From: Cylindrobasidium torrendii FP15055 ss-10
Lineage: Eukaryota; Basidiomycota; Agaricomycetes; Agaricales; Physalacriaceae
Assembly: GCA_000934385.1 (NCBI GenBank)
Contig: KN880578.1
Span: forward strand, 1 to 61,399
Length of the DNA stretch: 61,399 bases
Direction: 5' to 3'
Position 1 is the stretch's first letter, and each line of letters begins with the position of its first letter. The notes under the pieces are model-generated. The model did no database searches and had not been told where the DNA came from. It saw only the letters and a list, made by a program, of their open reading frames with translations. This document shows, one piece after another, positions 45,972 to 57,065 of this stretch. The position numbers and the translations under genes were made by a program.

Positions 45972-46709
45972 TTACATGTTCGAATAGAAAAGCCAATCGT
46001 TGAAGTTCGTGTACGGGATGCTGTCTCCAGTGGCCGTCCAGTTTATGACATACGACCAGTAAGAGGCCCTAAGCATGTCGGGAGAGCTATAGGTAAAGTC
46101 AGGATCAGCGCAGAGTGCCAATGATGAGCGACTCACGAAGGCCAGTTGGTCGACCCTATGGCGGTGATAGTACCGTAAATGAAATCGACATAGTTCTGGA
46201 AGGTAATGGGACATCCACCCGCCTGCCAGGCGCAGCTACCAACAATAGGCGCGTAGACGTTGGCATAGTTAAGCGTCGGAGCCTGGGAAGGCTCGAAGGT
46301 AGAATCCTTGCATTGAAGGAACTCGGAGAGTTGCCGCGTCTGAAAACCGCGTAAGCTTTGATGAGAAACGGGCTAGCTTGGTAGCGACGTACACCCCAGC
46401 AGGTTGCAGCAGCTACACACGAACTAGTTCCCCAAGGGTCGTGGGTACCGGCGGCGACGAACGTGTCGACGCAATGAACGATCTGAAAATAAAGAAGCAT
46501 AAGCGAATGCAGGAATGGTCCCAATGCGAAGCGCGCACGATGTCGTAGCATCCAGCGTAGAAAGGATCAGTGCCATGCCAAATTCCCTGATACTTCGTAT
46601 CCTCGAGGCAGAAGACAGGGTCGATGACACCACGCTCATCATGAACGGGAGTTGCTGGCGCTGCCATTGCCAGTGCAGGGATAAGGGCGAAGAGTGCAGC
46701 GAAGCGCAT
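45972..46709 (-). CDS. Eight-cysteine secreted protein, copy 3
   Basis: Third copy, closest to copy 4. Signal peptide MRFAALFALIPALAMAAPAT, pro-like HDERGVID, then FCLEDTKYQGIWHGTDPFYA with GC, HDPWGTSSCVAAATCWG, LNYANVYAPIVGSCAWQAGG, YVDFIYGTITAIGSTNWPS, YWSYVINWTATGDSIPYTNF and FNDWLFYSNM. The spacing of the eight cysteines is kept. The third intron leaves Ser-Ser at the junction, as in copy 1. A TATAAAAA lies 78 nt upstream. Confidence 0.84.
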
Positions 46710-46786
46710 TGAGTTAGACGAAGGGGGGCTGTGATCGCTACAAATGAGGAGGGTACAAGTTGGGGGAACGGACTGTTGACGTCGAC

Positions 46787-46794
46787 TTTTTATA
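46787..46794 (-). promoter_or_regulatory. TATA box of eight-Cys copy 3
   Basis: TATAAAAA on the minus strand 78 nt before the ATG, preceded by ATTCAG as in copy 4 (ATCAG-TATAAAAA). Confidence 0.55.
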
Positions 46795-48332
46795 CGCGCT
46801 GAATCAGGTTCTCGGTTTTTTCCCTAGCCCAGCTGGAGTCCTTTCGTATACAGTGGATGGCCAAAGATACCCGTGCAGCGCCCAAAGCTGAGCAGGTTCC
46901 ATTGACCATATGCTGGTCCTGTCAGCAGTCGGTAAATTTGTCGCTGTGCGTCCCCGATGGGGTCGTAGCCCCGTCGTGCCGACCGTATTCACCAGGGCAG
47001 TGCCTCGGCAAAAGCAAGGTGATCGATGAACCACTGGCCCCGGTCCGGAGAGGACCGAGCCCCGAGTCTTTGTTTTAGGACCGTCCAATCCTGCGTCGTT
47101 TCAAGATGAGAGGAGGCCGTCCTCTACCATTTGTGAGTTTAAAATAACGGCTAACGAGACTATCTTGCATATCGTGGCCTTGCAATTTTTGGCAGAGCAT
47201 AGCTTGAGCGCACGAGAGTACTTGAGCAAATTGTCTCTGTGCTGATTCGCCGAGTAGGCCCATGAGGATAGCCGAATTTTCTCGAGCCAAGCATCGCGAA
47301 GCGTTTCTGTGAGTGCATAGACAATGTCGCTTAGGTTTTCGTTGAAGGGACGCAGCGACAGTTTGTCGAAGTGCGTGTTCGTCCTGTCAATTGACAGTGC
47401 GGCAATCGCGGGAATAAGAATGCAGCCAGGAGAATAGCACTATGCGTGTTGAGTGGGAGGCGTGGAGAGGGGGTGCGTAAAGTGTCGCGGTAGGACGATG
47501 GTTTTCGCATGCTCTGAGCCGAAGTGATTCTGCCGCTGGTGAGTTTGGAAATTCTTCCTAGCGACTGAGTATGGAGTAGGGGATGGCCAGAGACCCGCGT
47601 CAACCACAAGGGAGGCAGCGTACTTGGTGGAGGCAGTCATCCAGCATTCTGGTTATCCCACATAAGAGTACCATTTCACATTCATAAGTCCAGGTTGAAG
47701 CTGTCCTTCATTCGGACGCAGGTTGCGCGAAGTCTGTGCTTCCTACAGCTTGAGGCAAAAGGCCTGGCGCCGGGCGCCCTACACCTGTCATGCATTCATG
47801 CACGGTTAATGTCATGCAAGATGAACGACTGGATTCGGTCCGGAAATTACCGAGCCCCGATCTGACTTGCGACTCGCCAACGGATTCTGTACAGTGACCA
47901 CTGCGCCGCTCGAAATGTTGCCCGCCTCAAAAACAGACGTTCTCCTGCTCGCATATCCCAACCTTTCAGACCAGGAACACGATCTCCAGCGCTGATGAAA
48001 AATTTGCCTGGCTTCTGACTCAGCGCGGGGCCGAATCACGGATCGCACGGGAGGCCTAGGAGATAGAATAACGGACTGTTGCGGCTGGCGTCGAGGACAC
48101 GGCGCACGTAGCTCAATTTCAGCATACAGGAAGAGCCAATTTTTTTGGACGTCGGTGCGCTAGACGTGAGGCGAGCGCTACCCCACATCTCCCCACATTT
48201 TAGGCGCGTCACTCCGTGACATCGAGCCGGTCATCATGCCGATCTGTGTTTTGAGGTGTTAGGCTGGGATCTGACGATTATTGGCGGACAGCGCCAGAGC
48301 AATTCCCCCCATGTTCGAATATTACACCCAAG
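46795..48332. other. Long spacer with a possible broken small gene and short direct repeats
   Basis: A minus-strand frame from 47640 (MTASTKYAASLVV...) is cut by one TAG at about 47440, then continues in the same frame to a TGA at 47101 (NTHFDKLSLRPFNENLSDIV and more). The TAG could be the end of a 58-nt intron (acceptor CATAG), in which case this is a real two-exon gene of about 160 codons; no family is recognised. Two short segments (AACGGACTGTTG, and CGGTCCGGA-x-A...ACCGAGCCCCGA) occur near 46767 and 47041 and again near 48071 and 47837. Confidence 0.25.
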
Positions 48333-51300
48333 ATGCACTCGGCAATAGCGTCGTCGTCGACACTGAGCGGGACGACGTCCGTCATCCCGCAGAAACGCAC
48401 GCTGGACTTGAGCGCCGACGACGGCATTAGATGCAAATGTGGCCTCCGGCACGACGACGGCTTTTCCATCGGCTGCGACGCCTGCGAACGATGGTGCCAC
48501 GGCGCCTGCTTCAAGATCTTCCCTGGAGTGAACGAGCCGGAGCACTGGGTCTGCTGGGAATGCGAGAGGAAAGGGAAAGGGCGGCAGAAACGGCGCAAGT
48601 CCAGCCCGGTGATCGTTGTCGACGACTTGGAGGAGAAAACCTACACCCCGATAACGCAGGACATGGTCAATCCCGGCCCCGCCCTGGAGCGACTGCGTGC
48701 CCAAGCCTCTTCATGGCGAGGTGTCACTGGGCTCACCCCAGTCCCGTCCCACCTGCGCACGTCGCCCGACTCAACAGACTCGATATTACCGCCATCTTAC
48801 ACACTACATACATCGTCCCCCGTTGAGCCGGAAACATATCTCACCCCTTTTGTTTCTTCGATCACCCCCGCCGCCACCTACCTCGCCGACCCCCTCAACG
48901 CCTATGCCAGTCTCGGCATGCCAAAGCCATTCGTGCACCTCCTAGGCCCGCCGTTGGACGTTGCACTGGACAGTCGCATATCTGGCAACGATGCCCGATG
49001 GGTCCGTTCAGGATGTCGGCCGAATGCCGTTCTGCGCCCTATGCTGTGCGAGCCGACCGCGGAGAAGCTCAGCTTTGGATTATTCGCGACCAAGGCGTTG
49101 GAGAAGGACGAAGAAATCGTGCTCGCGTGGGAGTGGGACGACGGCAGCGTCATTCATCAGCTACCGGCGCTTCTGTCATGCCCCGACATGTTCAAGGCGA
49201 CAGAACAAGAACACCTCCTCAAGCAGATGACCAATGTTGTCCACGCCCTCGAGTCGACTTTCGCCAAGTGTGCTTGTGGGAAGGGTACCAAGGGCGAGTG
49301 CGCTATCGAGCGGATGCGCCAGTTTGTGGATCACGACAAACCAGAAGCCGGCGCGCCACCCGATTTAGGCCCCCTCGTTGGTGCGCAGCGTGGTTTCCGA
49401 ACACAGGAGAAGGTTCCCATGAGCGGCGGAATGGGAGGAGTAGAGATGTGCCCACCACCAACGCAGCCAGAGCTAGTGCCCCCAAAGATGCGGAAGCGCC
49501 CTGAAAAGTTCAGAGGTGCGTTTACACTGCACCATCCCCTCAGGTTGATACTTACGAGATCACAGCACCTACCACTACGGAGCTTCCTGTCACATCCCCC
49601 ACTTCTGCATTCGCCAATCTATCGCTTGCCTCTCCGTTCGTGCACACCCAGACGACTAAGGATCAGATGCAAATTGATACCGATGTGCCTTCGACTCCTA
49701 GCCTTATCTTCACTTCCACCTCGAATGCGAGTTCGTCGCTCCCGTCACCACCCGCGGCGTCTCCTCCGTCACAGTCCACAGAGCTGCCGAAGGAGCGTTC
49801 TCGATCCCCGCCCTCACTACCGGCCGCATTGTCCAGGCGGAGGAACACTACGCAGAGCGTGCATTTCGATGTCGAAATGGAGGAGCCCGCCCCAGAGCCC
49901 ACTCAACCAAAGGCGCCGTCACCACAGGCATCGCCAGCGACGCCCCTCCATGATCTTCCTACACCACGGTCGATATCTACGCCGCGCTCGTTGCAGCCAG
50001 AGCCTTCTCCTTCCTTGCCAGAAGCCACGCCAGTGACGCCACCAGAACCCGTTCAATCTGCAGACTCGCCTGTCATAGAAAGTGAAGACGAGGACGACAC
50101 ACCCATGGTCCACTTTGAACCATCACCCGTCACAGAATCTGATGCGCCTTTGCCAGCAATGGCAGCCTCTATAAAGCTTGAGGCAGCTCGGTCTCCGTCA
50201 CCGTTGCTTACCCTCCACCTTTCGCCATCACCCCCGCCTGTTGCTAGCCGCTCTCCTTCTCCCTCGCCGACTCGCTGTTCGCCGTTGTCTAGCGCTGGGT
50301 CAGCTCGAGGCTCAGTCGTCAAAGACACGCCGCCGATTCCCCATCCGTCACCCAAACACCGTTCGCCCACTCCCGAATCAATCACCAAGGCCTTGTCACA
50401 GCCTGAACCACCACCGAAACAGCCAACACCACCGCCGAAAGAACCCAACGAGAACTCGCCCCCGGTTGGCTCTTCAAATGTCAAGAAGACGTCTATCAAA
50501 GACTACGCACGGCGGAGAAAGGAACAACGGGAGAAGGAGACTCAGGATAAGGTGCTCGGTGTGACTGGTAACATTGTCGATATGCCGCCTCCTCCTTCAG
50601 CACAACCAATCACCCTTTCTTCATCCAGTCCAGTTCCACCGACGGCTACAACCTTCTCAGGCCCGATTGCATCAACGTCCAAACTTCCGCCAATATCCAG
50701 GTGCCCGCCATCTCAGCAGCCTGTTCCATCACCCAGGACACCCGCAGGGCCGCCGCCCAGCTGGCTTGAGAATCTTTTGTCGAAAGACCCTCTGCCACCT
50801 GAACTCAAACTGCAACGACGTTTGGATCTTCCACCCGAGCTGAAGATGGAAATGCCCAGGCCATTAGCCCATCGCGCGTGGCCATCTACGCCTCGCACGC
50901 CGGCGTCGCAGTACCCGCCAGCGATGCGATCGACCCCTACGCCCGAACCAGTGCCACCGAGGTCACCCATCGCGTTGACGCCGCCACCAATGGAGCCGTT
51001 GCCGTCGCCAAGAATGTCTGAGCCATCGCCGCCGCCGTTCTCATCGAGGTTACCTGAACCATACTCTCCAGAGCCTCATAGCCCTAACGCTTTCCGGCCA
51101 TCCCCTTCTGCATCAGGAAGTAGGTCGCCAATGTCGCCATCTTCGCATCCATATGCGCGACAGCCAAGCGAGGCGCCAATGTCGCCGACGAATGACCCGC
51201 CTGCTGGTTACGGGCCAATACATGGCCGACGCGGGCCATTGCCGTCACAGTCGTCATTTGCCACTGGCCCTCGGGCAAGGATGAGTCCACCGCGCAGCAA

Positions 51301-51424
51301 GTTTGGAGGACCAGCAGAGGATGGAGAGATCGTGCAGCCGCCCAGATTTCCGAGGAGTATGGCGGGGCCTGTGATGGGGAAACCGATACCCAGTGGACCA
51401 CGAGCGATGCGGGGGATACGATGA
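48333..51424 (+). CDS. PHD finger plus SET-domain protein, Set3/UpSET-like
   Basis: Two exons (48333-49515, 49566-51424) give 1013 codons exactly. Residues about 34-80 form a PHD finger of Cys4-His-Cys3 type (CKCGLRHDDGFSIGCDACERW, then CHGACF ... HWVCWEC). A SET-like region lies around residues 205-280 (VRSGCRPNAVLRPMLCEP, FGLFATKALEKDEEIVLAWE). In the motif normally NHSC-x-PN, the His is absent (VRSGC-RPN) and the late aromatic E-x-x-x-Y-x-Y is replaced by EEIVLAWEW, as in the Set3/UpSET/MLL5 group, whose SET domain is thought not to methylate histones. A proline- and serine-rich tail of about 600 residues follows. Probable scaffold of a histone deacetylase complex. Confidence 0.8.
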
Positions 51425-51931
51425 AGATGTTAAAGATGTATCATTATTACTTGTTTGTTGCCGCTCTCCTCCATATAGTCGCATCCCCTCATTACTTATC
51501 TTACGCTATTTGGTATTATGACACGCCCGCCTCTCCCTTGGATGTTTTTCTTTTTTCCTTATTAGTACTGATATGCGATATGTGTGTATGTCCACGTTAT
51601 GGTTACTATGTTGCTTTCGTATGTGTCGACTGAGTGTTTGTAGGACGGTGTCCACGGTAATGGAGTGTTTGTGCTAGTGGCTTGATACATTTTGGCCTCA
51701 CATCGTCCGGATCCGTTGTCACCTTTCTCAAGCTGGTATTTCGACTTTGCAACGCTGCTCTGCTCACATTCCTGTGCGTTCTAGCAGTCCGTAAAACCAG
51801 CATGCTGGCTACCGAAATGTCACACGTTGTTCGCGTTCAAAGGTATAATTAATTCAAGACAAAACGCTTTCGTATGTACTAAGTCCATAAATGTCCAACA
51901 CAAACCCGTGGAATAACCATGCATAGAACGC
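51425..51931. other. 3' intergenic between convergent genes
   Basis: About 510 nt separating the PHD-SET stop from the stop of eight-Cys copy 4; 3' UTR sequence of both genes, no other exon seen. Confidence 0.4.
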
Positions 51932-52671
51932 CTACGCGTTGGAATAGAACAACCAGTCGTTGAAGTTGGTGTAGGGGATAGTGTCCCCGGTAGCGGTCCA
52001 GTTAGCAATGTACGACCAGTATTGCTCACGAAGGACGTCCACAGAGCTGTTGGGGACACCTCAGTCCAAATGTTCATGATCATATTGAATGTGAGAACGT
52101 ACTCAGGGTATCCGGAGGTGGCACCAGTGGCAGAAATAGCACCGTAGACAAAGTCGACAAAGTTCTGGAAGGTGATGGGGCAGCCGCCTTCCTGCCAGGC
52201 GCAGTCGCCGACGATGGGGGCGTAGACGTTGGCGTAGTTGAGCGTAGGCGCTTGGGAGGGCTCGAAGGTTGGGTCCCTGCACTGGAGGCGGACGTTGAGC
52301 TCGGAGGGCTGTAAGGTGTATTAGTTTGATGATGGTCGAGAACGTTCAATGGGATACATACACCCCAGCAGGTAGCGGCGGCGACGCAAGACTTCACACT
52401 CCAGGGGTCGTGGGTACCAGCAGCGAGGAAGGCAGTCTCACAATCGCGGGCCTGCGAAAACATCGGTTAGACGGGCTTGAGTGTCTGGATAGATTGATTG
52501 GGAGCGTACCAAGCTTTGGCAGCCACTATAAGAGAACTGGTTGTGCCACCATCCGACGTACTTGCCGTTAGAGATGCAAGTGCCATCGTCGATCTTTGCG
52601 CGCTCCTCGTGAGCGGCGGGGGCTGCGAAAGCAACGGCGGGGAGAAGAGCAAGAAGGGTGGCGAAACGCAT
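51932..52671 (-). CDS. Eight-cysteine secreted protein, copy 4
   Basis: Fourth copy, 5.2 kb from the other three and beyond the PHD-SET gene but in the same orientation. Signal peptide MRFATLLALLPAVAFAAPAA, pro-like HEERAKID, then CISNGKYVGWWHNQFSYSGC, AAGTHDPWSVKSCVAAATCW, LNYANVYAPIVGDCAWQEGG, NFVDFVYGAISATGATSGYP, YWSYIANWTATGDTIPYTNF and FNDWLFYSNA. Four exons with the same intron positions and phases as copies 1-3. All eight cysteines conserved. The N-terminal quarter is the most divergent; the exon-3 and exon-4 blocks are nearly identical to copy 3. Confidence 0.85.
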
Positions 52672-53465
52672 TGTGTCAAGAGGGATTACAGCACAAGGAA
52701 GAAGATAAAGTGCACTGAAGGTGGAAGGAAGAAACGAATAATGTTCGAAACGCTAATGAAGACTCTGTTTTTATACTGATTCAAGGATGCATGCGATGCG
52801 GTGTGGTACATGTGCTCGGCAGACCTTCCAGCGGCTTTCGAGCCCGTGGACCTGATTGTCTTTCGGCGGGATGCCGAATTCAAAATTTGAAGTAGGATGA
52901 AGGGCAGAGTTGACCGTCACCATGTTGTACCGCTGTCAGACCGGGGCCTCCTGGAGGGCCTCGCAACGCGCAATGGGAGCGCCCACTCAGGACCCACTGA
53001 CAGGTCCTTGAACTATTTTTTTTAGAGAGGGTAAGTTACTGAACGGAGTGGTAGCCGTTGAAGAGGATGGCATGCGTAGCGATTCCAAGAAGGCCAGGAG
53101 AGGCCTAGGATGGTATTGTGGGAAGGCTGTTCAGCGTCACTCGGCTCGGGCGGAATAAGTCCTGGATAGAGTGGCAGGAGGCTGAGTCAGTACACAATAG
53201 AATATTATAAGACGTTTCAAGAAGCTGTGCCGCAGAAATGCATGCATCGTAAGGAGGTTTACATGTCCGAGTCTCATGGAGTCTAGTCTGCCATATTTTT
53301 GGGACTTGGGCAAGGATGGAGTTTATAGAGCAATGAGGGTGATTGAATGTGCAGTGCAAGGATTTTGCCTGGAGTCTGCTTGGCAGTGCTTGCGAGCAGC
53401 AAGATCAATCAATGATCGGTCGTCCAACACGTGAATGTAGTGCTTGTAACTTGGTTGTTGCCACC
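52672..53465. other. Divergent promoter region of eight-Cys copy 4 and F-box-like gene
   Basis: About 790 nt. The left end holds a TATAAAAA at 52768-52775 serving copy 4. No exon seen in the rest. Confidence 0.4.
52768..52775 (-). promoter_or_regulatory. TATA box of eight-Cys copy 4
   Basis: TATAAAAA on the minus strand, 97 nt before the ATG at 52671, with an upstream ATCAG shared with copy 3. Confidence 0.5.
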
Positions 53466-54666
53466 ATGTCTATGCCACTCATCCTATCGTTGCCCGCAGA
53501 GATCCTGGTTGATGTCTTCGAACGTCTTTATTTTCCGACTTCACTCCTCAGATTCCCAGACTACAGGTCCTTGTCATGCTGTTCTCGCGTTCATCGTCTG
53601 TGGACTATTCCAGCACAGCGCTTGCTGCTCCGCTACCTCGATCTCAACCCCAAAGATGGACGAGGGCAATCGTCGAATTATCTGATCACTTCGTCAAGCA
53701 TTCGGGAGAAGAATCTTCTTACCAGCGTCCGGATGTTGGATATCCTTGTGACGCCAGCCACAGTGCCCGGGTTTTGCCAGGTCATCGCCAGCCTTCCTCG
53801 TCTCTACTCGCTTGGAATATCGTCACAGGTTATTATCAATATCCCACCAGCAACAGTCAAAGAGCTCCGACGCATCGTTGCTGCTAACCGCCTGTGTTTA
53901 CGCGGCCTACGCATCATATCTGGCAGTGTTCTATCTACTATCCTTTACGACCTCCTCCACGTCTTTCCCACGGTCAAGGTCCTTAATATCGATGTCGAAC
54001 TCGCCTCTATTCCAGCACCTGGTAGCCGGCTACCGCCGGAACTTGCTCTGTACGAGTTTTCGTCCCGGCGTTCTCTTCCAGACAGTTTCTATGAATGGAT
54101 TTTGCCTGCTTTCTCCAACCTCCGGATCCTGGAGTTGATGGAATCTCACGGGAAGGGGGTGAGGCGGACGTTACAGCCCATCGTCTCACAAATTTGGTCC
54201 CTACGGCTCTTTCGCAGCAATGGCTTCGCTACGCCAGACCTCATCAGCGCATGCACAGGACTCAAAGAGCTCGTACTTCAATCGATTTCACTACGCTTAC
54301 ATGCCGACTCGTTCCCCCCGTCTCTTGAATACATTAATCTCGCCAACTGGGCTGAGCCTAAAGTCACGGATTGGACAAGGGTGGCTCGTATAGTTCAGGA
54401 TATGCCATGCCATCTGAAGAGAATTCGCTGCGATGCAAGATCAACGACACTATTGGGGATGGATAACCACTGGGATTGCATGGAAGAGATATGCAAAGAG
54501 AGAGATATTGTACTAGATGTGCGCCCCAACAACTGGTGGCCTGTACGTGCTCTCTAGCAAACAATTTCCCTCGCTCACACACCATTTTAAGATCGAGGAG
54601 CCCGTCATAGTCGACCACTTCCCGAGAGACCGCTGTATCGAGCATCTTTCCCTCGGCGACGTTTAA
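53466..54666 (+). CDS. F-box-like protein with leucine-rich region
   Basis: Two exons (53466-54542 and 54592-54666) give 383 codons exactly. The start CCACCATGTC has a strong context. The N-terminus MSMPLILSLPAEILVDVFER with RSLSCCSRVHRLWTIPAQRL is an F-box (L-P-x-E-I-L at residues about 8-13, then C-S-R-V-x-R-L-W). The rest is made of degenerate leucine-rich segments (LRILELMESHGKGV, LKELVLQSISLRLHADSFPP). Such basidiomycete proteins usually recruit substrates to SCF ubiquitin ligase through Skp1; partner unknown. The second exon (IEEPVIVDHFPRDRCIEHLS then LGDV) is reached through a 49-nt intron starting GTACGT at 54543; without it a false stop would be taken at 54557. Confidence 0.8.
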
Positions 54667-54805
54667 GTCTCGTCAACTCTTGATGATTATGCATAAGTAA
54701 GTGCTCTAGCTATGTTGCAGATACATCGTCTAGAAGTCATGACTAAGTCTACCTACAGGATATGTGATACAGATGTGCCAGTGCCCCGCCTACCCAAATG
54801 AATAA

Positions 54806-56457
54806 TTATATCTGCTTTTTGAAATCTTTCCTTTCCTGTTTTCGCTCCTGCGCCTCTTGCCGCATGTCCATCGCACGCCCTATTTGTGCGCGGCGCATAT
54901 TTTCCAGACGGGTTGCGTTGGCGTCGAACGTGACACCACTCTCCGCCTCCATGTCTTTGGATATTGACGCATTGGACATGTCGGAGTTGGCCATATCCTT
55001 GAGGCTCTGGGTCGGAGGCAGCTGGGTGCCGTCGTCGAGCTGCCTGATCTCGTTGAGCTCGATGTGTACGGTGATTTGCGTTTGGGATAGGTTGGTTTTG
55101 GGACCGCCGGTGCTGGTGTCGTTGGATGTCGCGTCTGTTTTGTTCATAGCGACGCGCCAGAGTGTTGTTAACGCTCGGACGAGAGCCTGGATGAGGTGAG
55201 TATCGAAGGATGGACGATTAGACTGAAGACGTACAGGATCTGACAATGCAAGGAGGGCGTACACGACCGACCGACCGCCATAGCAGAAATCATCTGCAGA
55301 CCGTCAGCGCGATGGACAAGGGGCCAGCAAGAGAGGTGACGCACTAAGGAGGAGGATGCGAAAGGCCGTCCTTGTCTTGACACCACTCGACACAGAGGCG
55401 TATAGGTCGCACGCGACGGTGATACTGTTGATGACCAGTGACGCGAGTGGGTAAAGTGCGATGCGCATGATCACGCCGCGATAGACATTCGCAGGGGGCT
55501 TTGGTAGGTTGTGAGCATCCACAGAGCCCGCGCGCGAGCGCGTTCCGACGGTCGATATTGAACGTGATCGTGCGTGTCCGTGCAGGACTTGGTGGCGCAG
55601 CATGTGGTAGAGGACGGTGGCGAAAGTTACGAGCTCGCCCACGGAGCAAATAATACTCCACAAGATTTGGGTGGAGACCTGGTGGAGGTTGGTATGGGTG
55701 GCAACGGCGAATGCCAAGAATGCGTACCTGCCATCTGAGACGCTCTGTTCGGTCAGAGCTGGCGTACCAGCATGCGTCGGTAAGCTCGTCGTAGCCATAC
55801 TGCTTTGCTGCAAGCGGCGGGATAGTGAGGGCCATTGCCAAGCTGACGCTGCAGATGTAGTAATATTTCTCCATTTTCTGTCCGTTGATGCCATGGACGA
55901 GGACAAGTCTGCCAGAACGACCGTTAGAAAACTGGATGGAAAGGGGCTAGCGACGCACTGTAAATTCAATGCAACACAGAAGAGAAGGAATGTCGATAGT
56001 TGGAGAGTTAGCTATCATGGATGTGAGTCTTCATAATGCTAGTAGAGGAGGGGAAGACGAACTTGAACGACCCAGACCTCTACTGTACAGCCCGTACCAG
56101 TTGGCGTCAAGCCAGCGCATCCGTTTGCAATGCCAAACACCATGCTAGACACACCTGTCAGATGCGATAGCCGTTATACTTGGAGCTAAACGCACTTTGC
56201 TAGCAGCGCCCATGCCATGACCCTAAAGCTGACTCGGTCGAGATGTTTCCGTGACTCTGGATGTAAGAGCACTGCGCCTATTATGAGCAGCACTAGGGCG
56301 CATAATCCACCCCCCACGAACGACGAATATGCCCAAAGCTTGAGCCTGTAAGTTTCATCTGTTAGATTGTGCGCCCAAGGCATGCAAAGTAGTAATAGGC
56401 GCACGATATTGCGTTGTCCGCTTCGGTGAGCAGATATCCGGAATCCATCGAGGGCAT
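54806..56457 (-). CDS. Seven-helix G-protein-coupled receptor-like protein (copy D)
   Basis: A distant relative of copies A-C, about 44 kb away. Exon 1 encodes MPSMDSGYLLTEADNAI followed by a 61-nt phase-2 intron (donor GTGCGC), then helix 1 LKLWAYSSFVGGGLCALVLL, loop HLDRVSFRVMAWALLA, GIANGCAGLTPTGTGC (helix-3 side), loop TDACWYASSDRTERLRWQV, helix 6 IALYPLASLVINS, DDFCYGGRSVVYALLALSDP and a longer tail (about 150 residues, partly charged coiled) ending FKKQI. Convergent with the F-box gene (139 nt between stops). A frame with a 5' ATG at about 56488 exists but is not supported by the other copies. Confidence 0.8.
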
Positions 56458-57065
56458 GGGGAAAAGAGTGGAGGCTAGGTCGAGACATCAATTTGATGCG
56501 GCCGTGCTTATAAGCGTACTGCGTCGCCTCCTAGAAATGTGTGGCGGGCAAATCACACGCCATAGGCCAAGGAGGTATTTGGGCCTGCTCCTATTGCGCA
56601 TAAACGTTGATATTGACAGGATCCGGCATCGAGGAAACACGACGAGAGTCTAGACCCTACAGCATATAGTTGAACAAGCTGCTTGGATGAATCGTCGCTG
56701 CACGACATGTTGAGGGAAATGATCTCAAGGACCATCGTTGTCACCGCAGTTCAGAAGGTATAGTCCACTTCAAGTTGGATGAGATCAAAAGTCAAAGAGA
56801 CGGGGATGTGAGTCTATCTTAGTTTTTGGGTATATCTTTGTGGACGCTCCTGGTCACAGTTAGCCCCCGTTTGTGGGTAATCGATATTAGTCGACTAGAA
56901 ACAAAGGATTTGCAGAGGATGGGACAGTTGTCCTGCGACCGTGGAATTCAACTTGCAAGCGCTTTGCACCACTTTTAGCGCTGACGCCACTGTTATCCAG
57001 GCACGTAGAACAACTTCCGGTTCCTGCTCCGGACGGCGTGGCTTTTGAAGTTGCCAGAAACGATC
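56458..57065. other. Divergent region between receptor D and the broken CoA-transferase gene
   Basis: About 610 nt. No exon seen; both promoters expected here. Confidence 0.35.
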
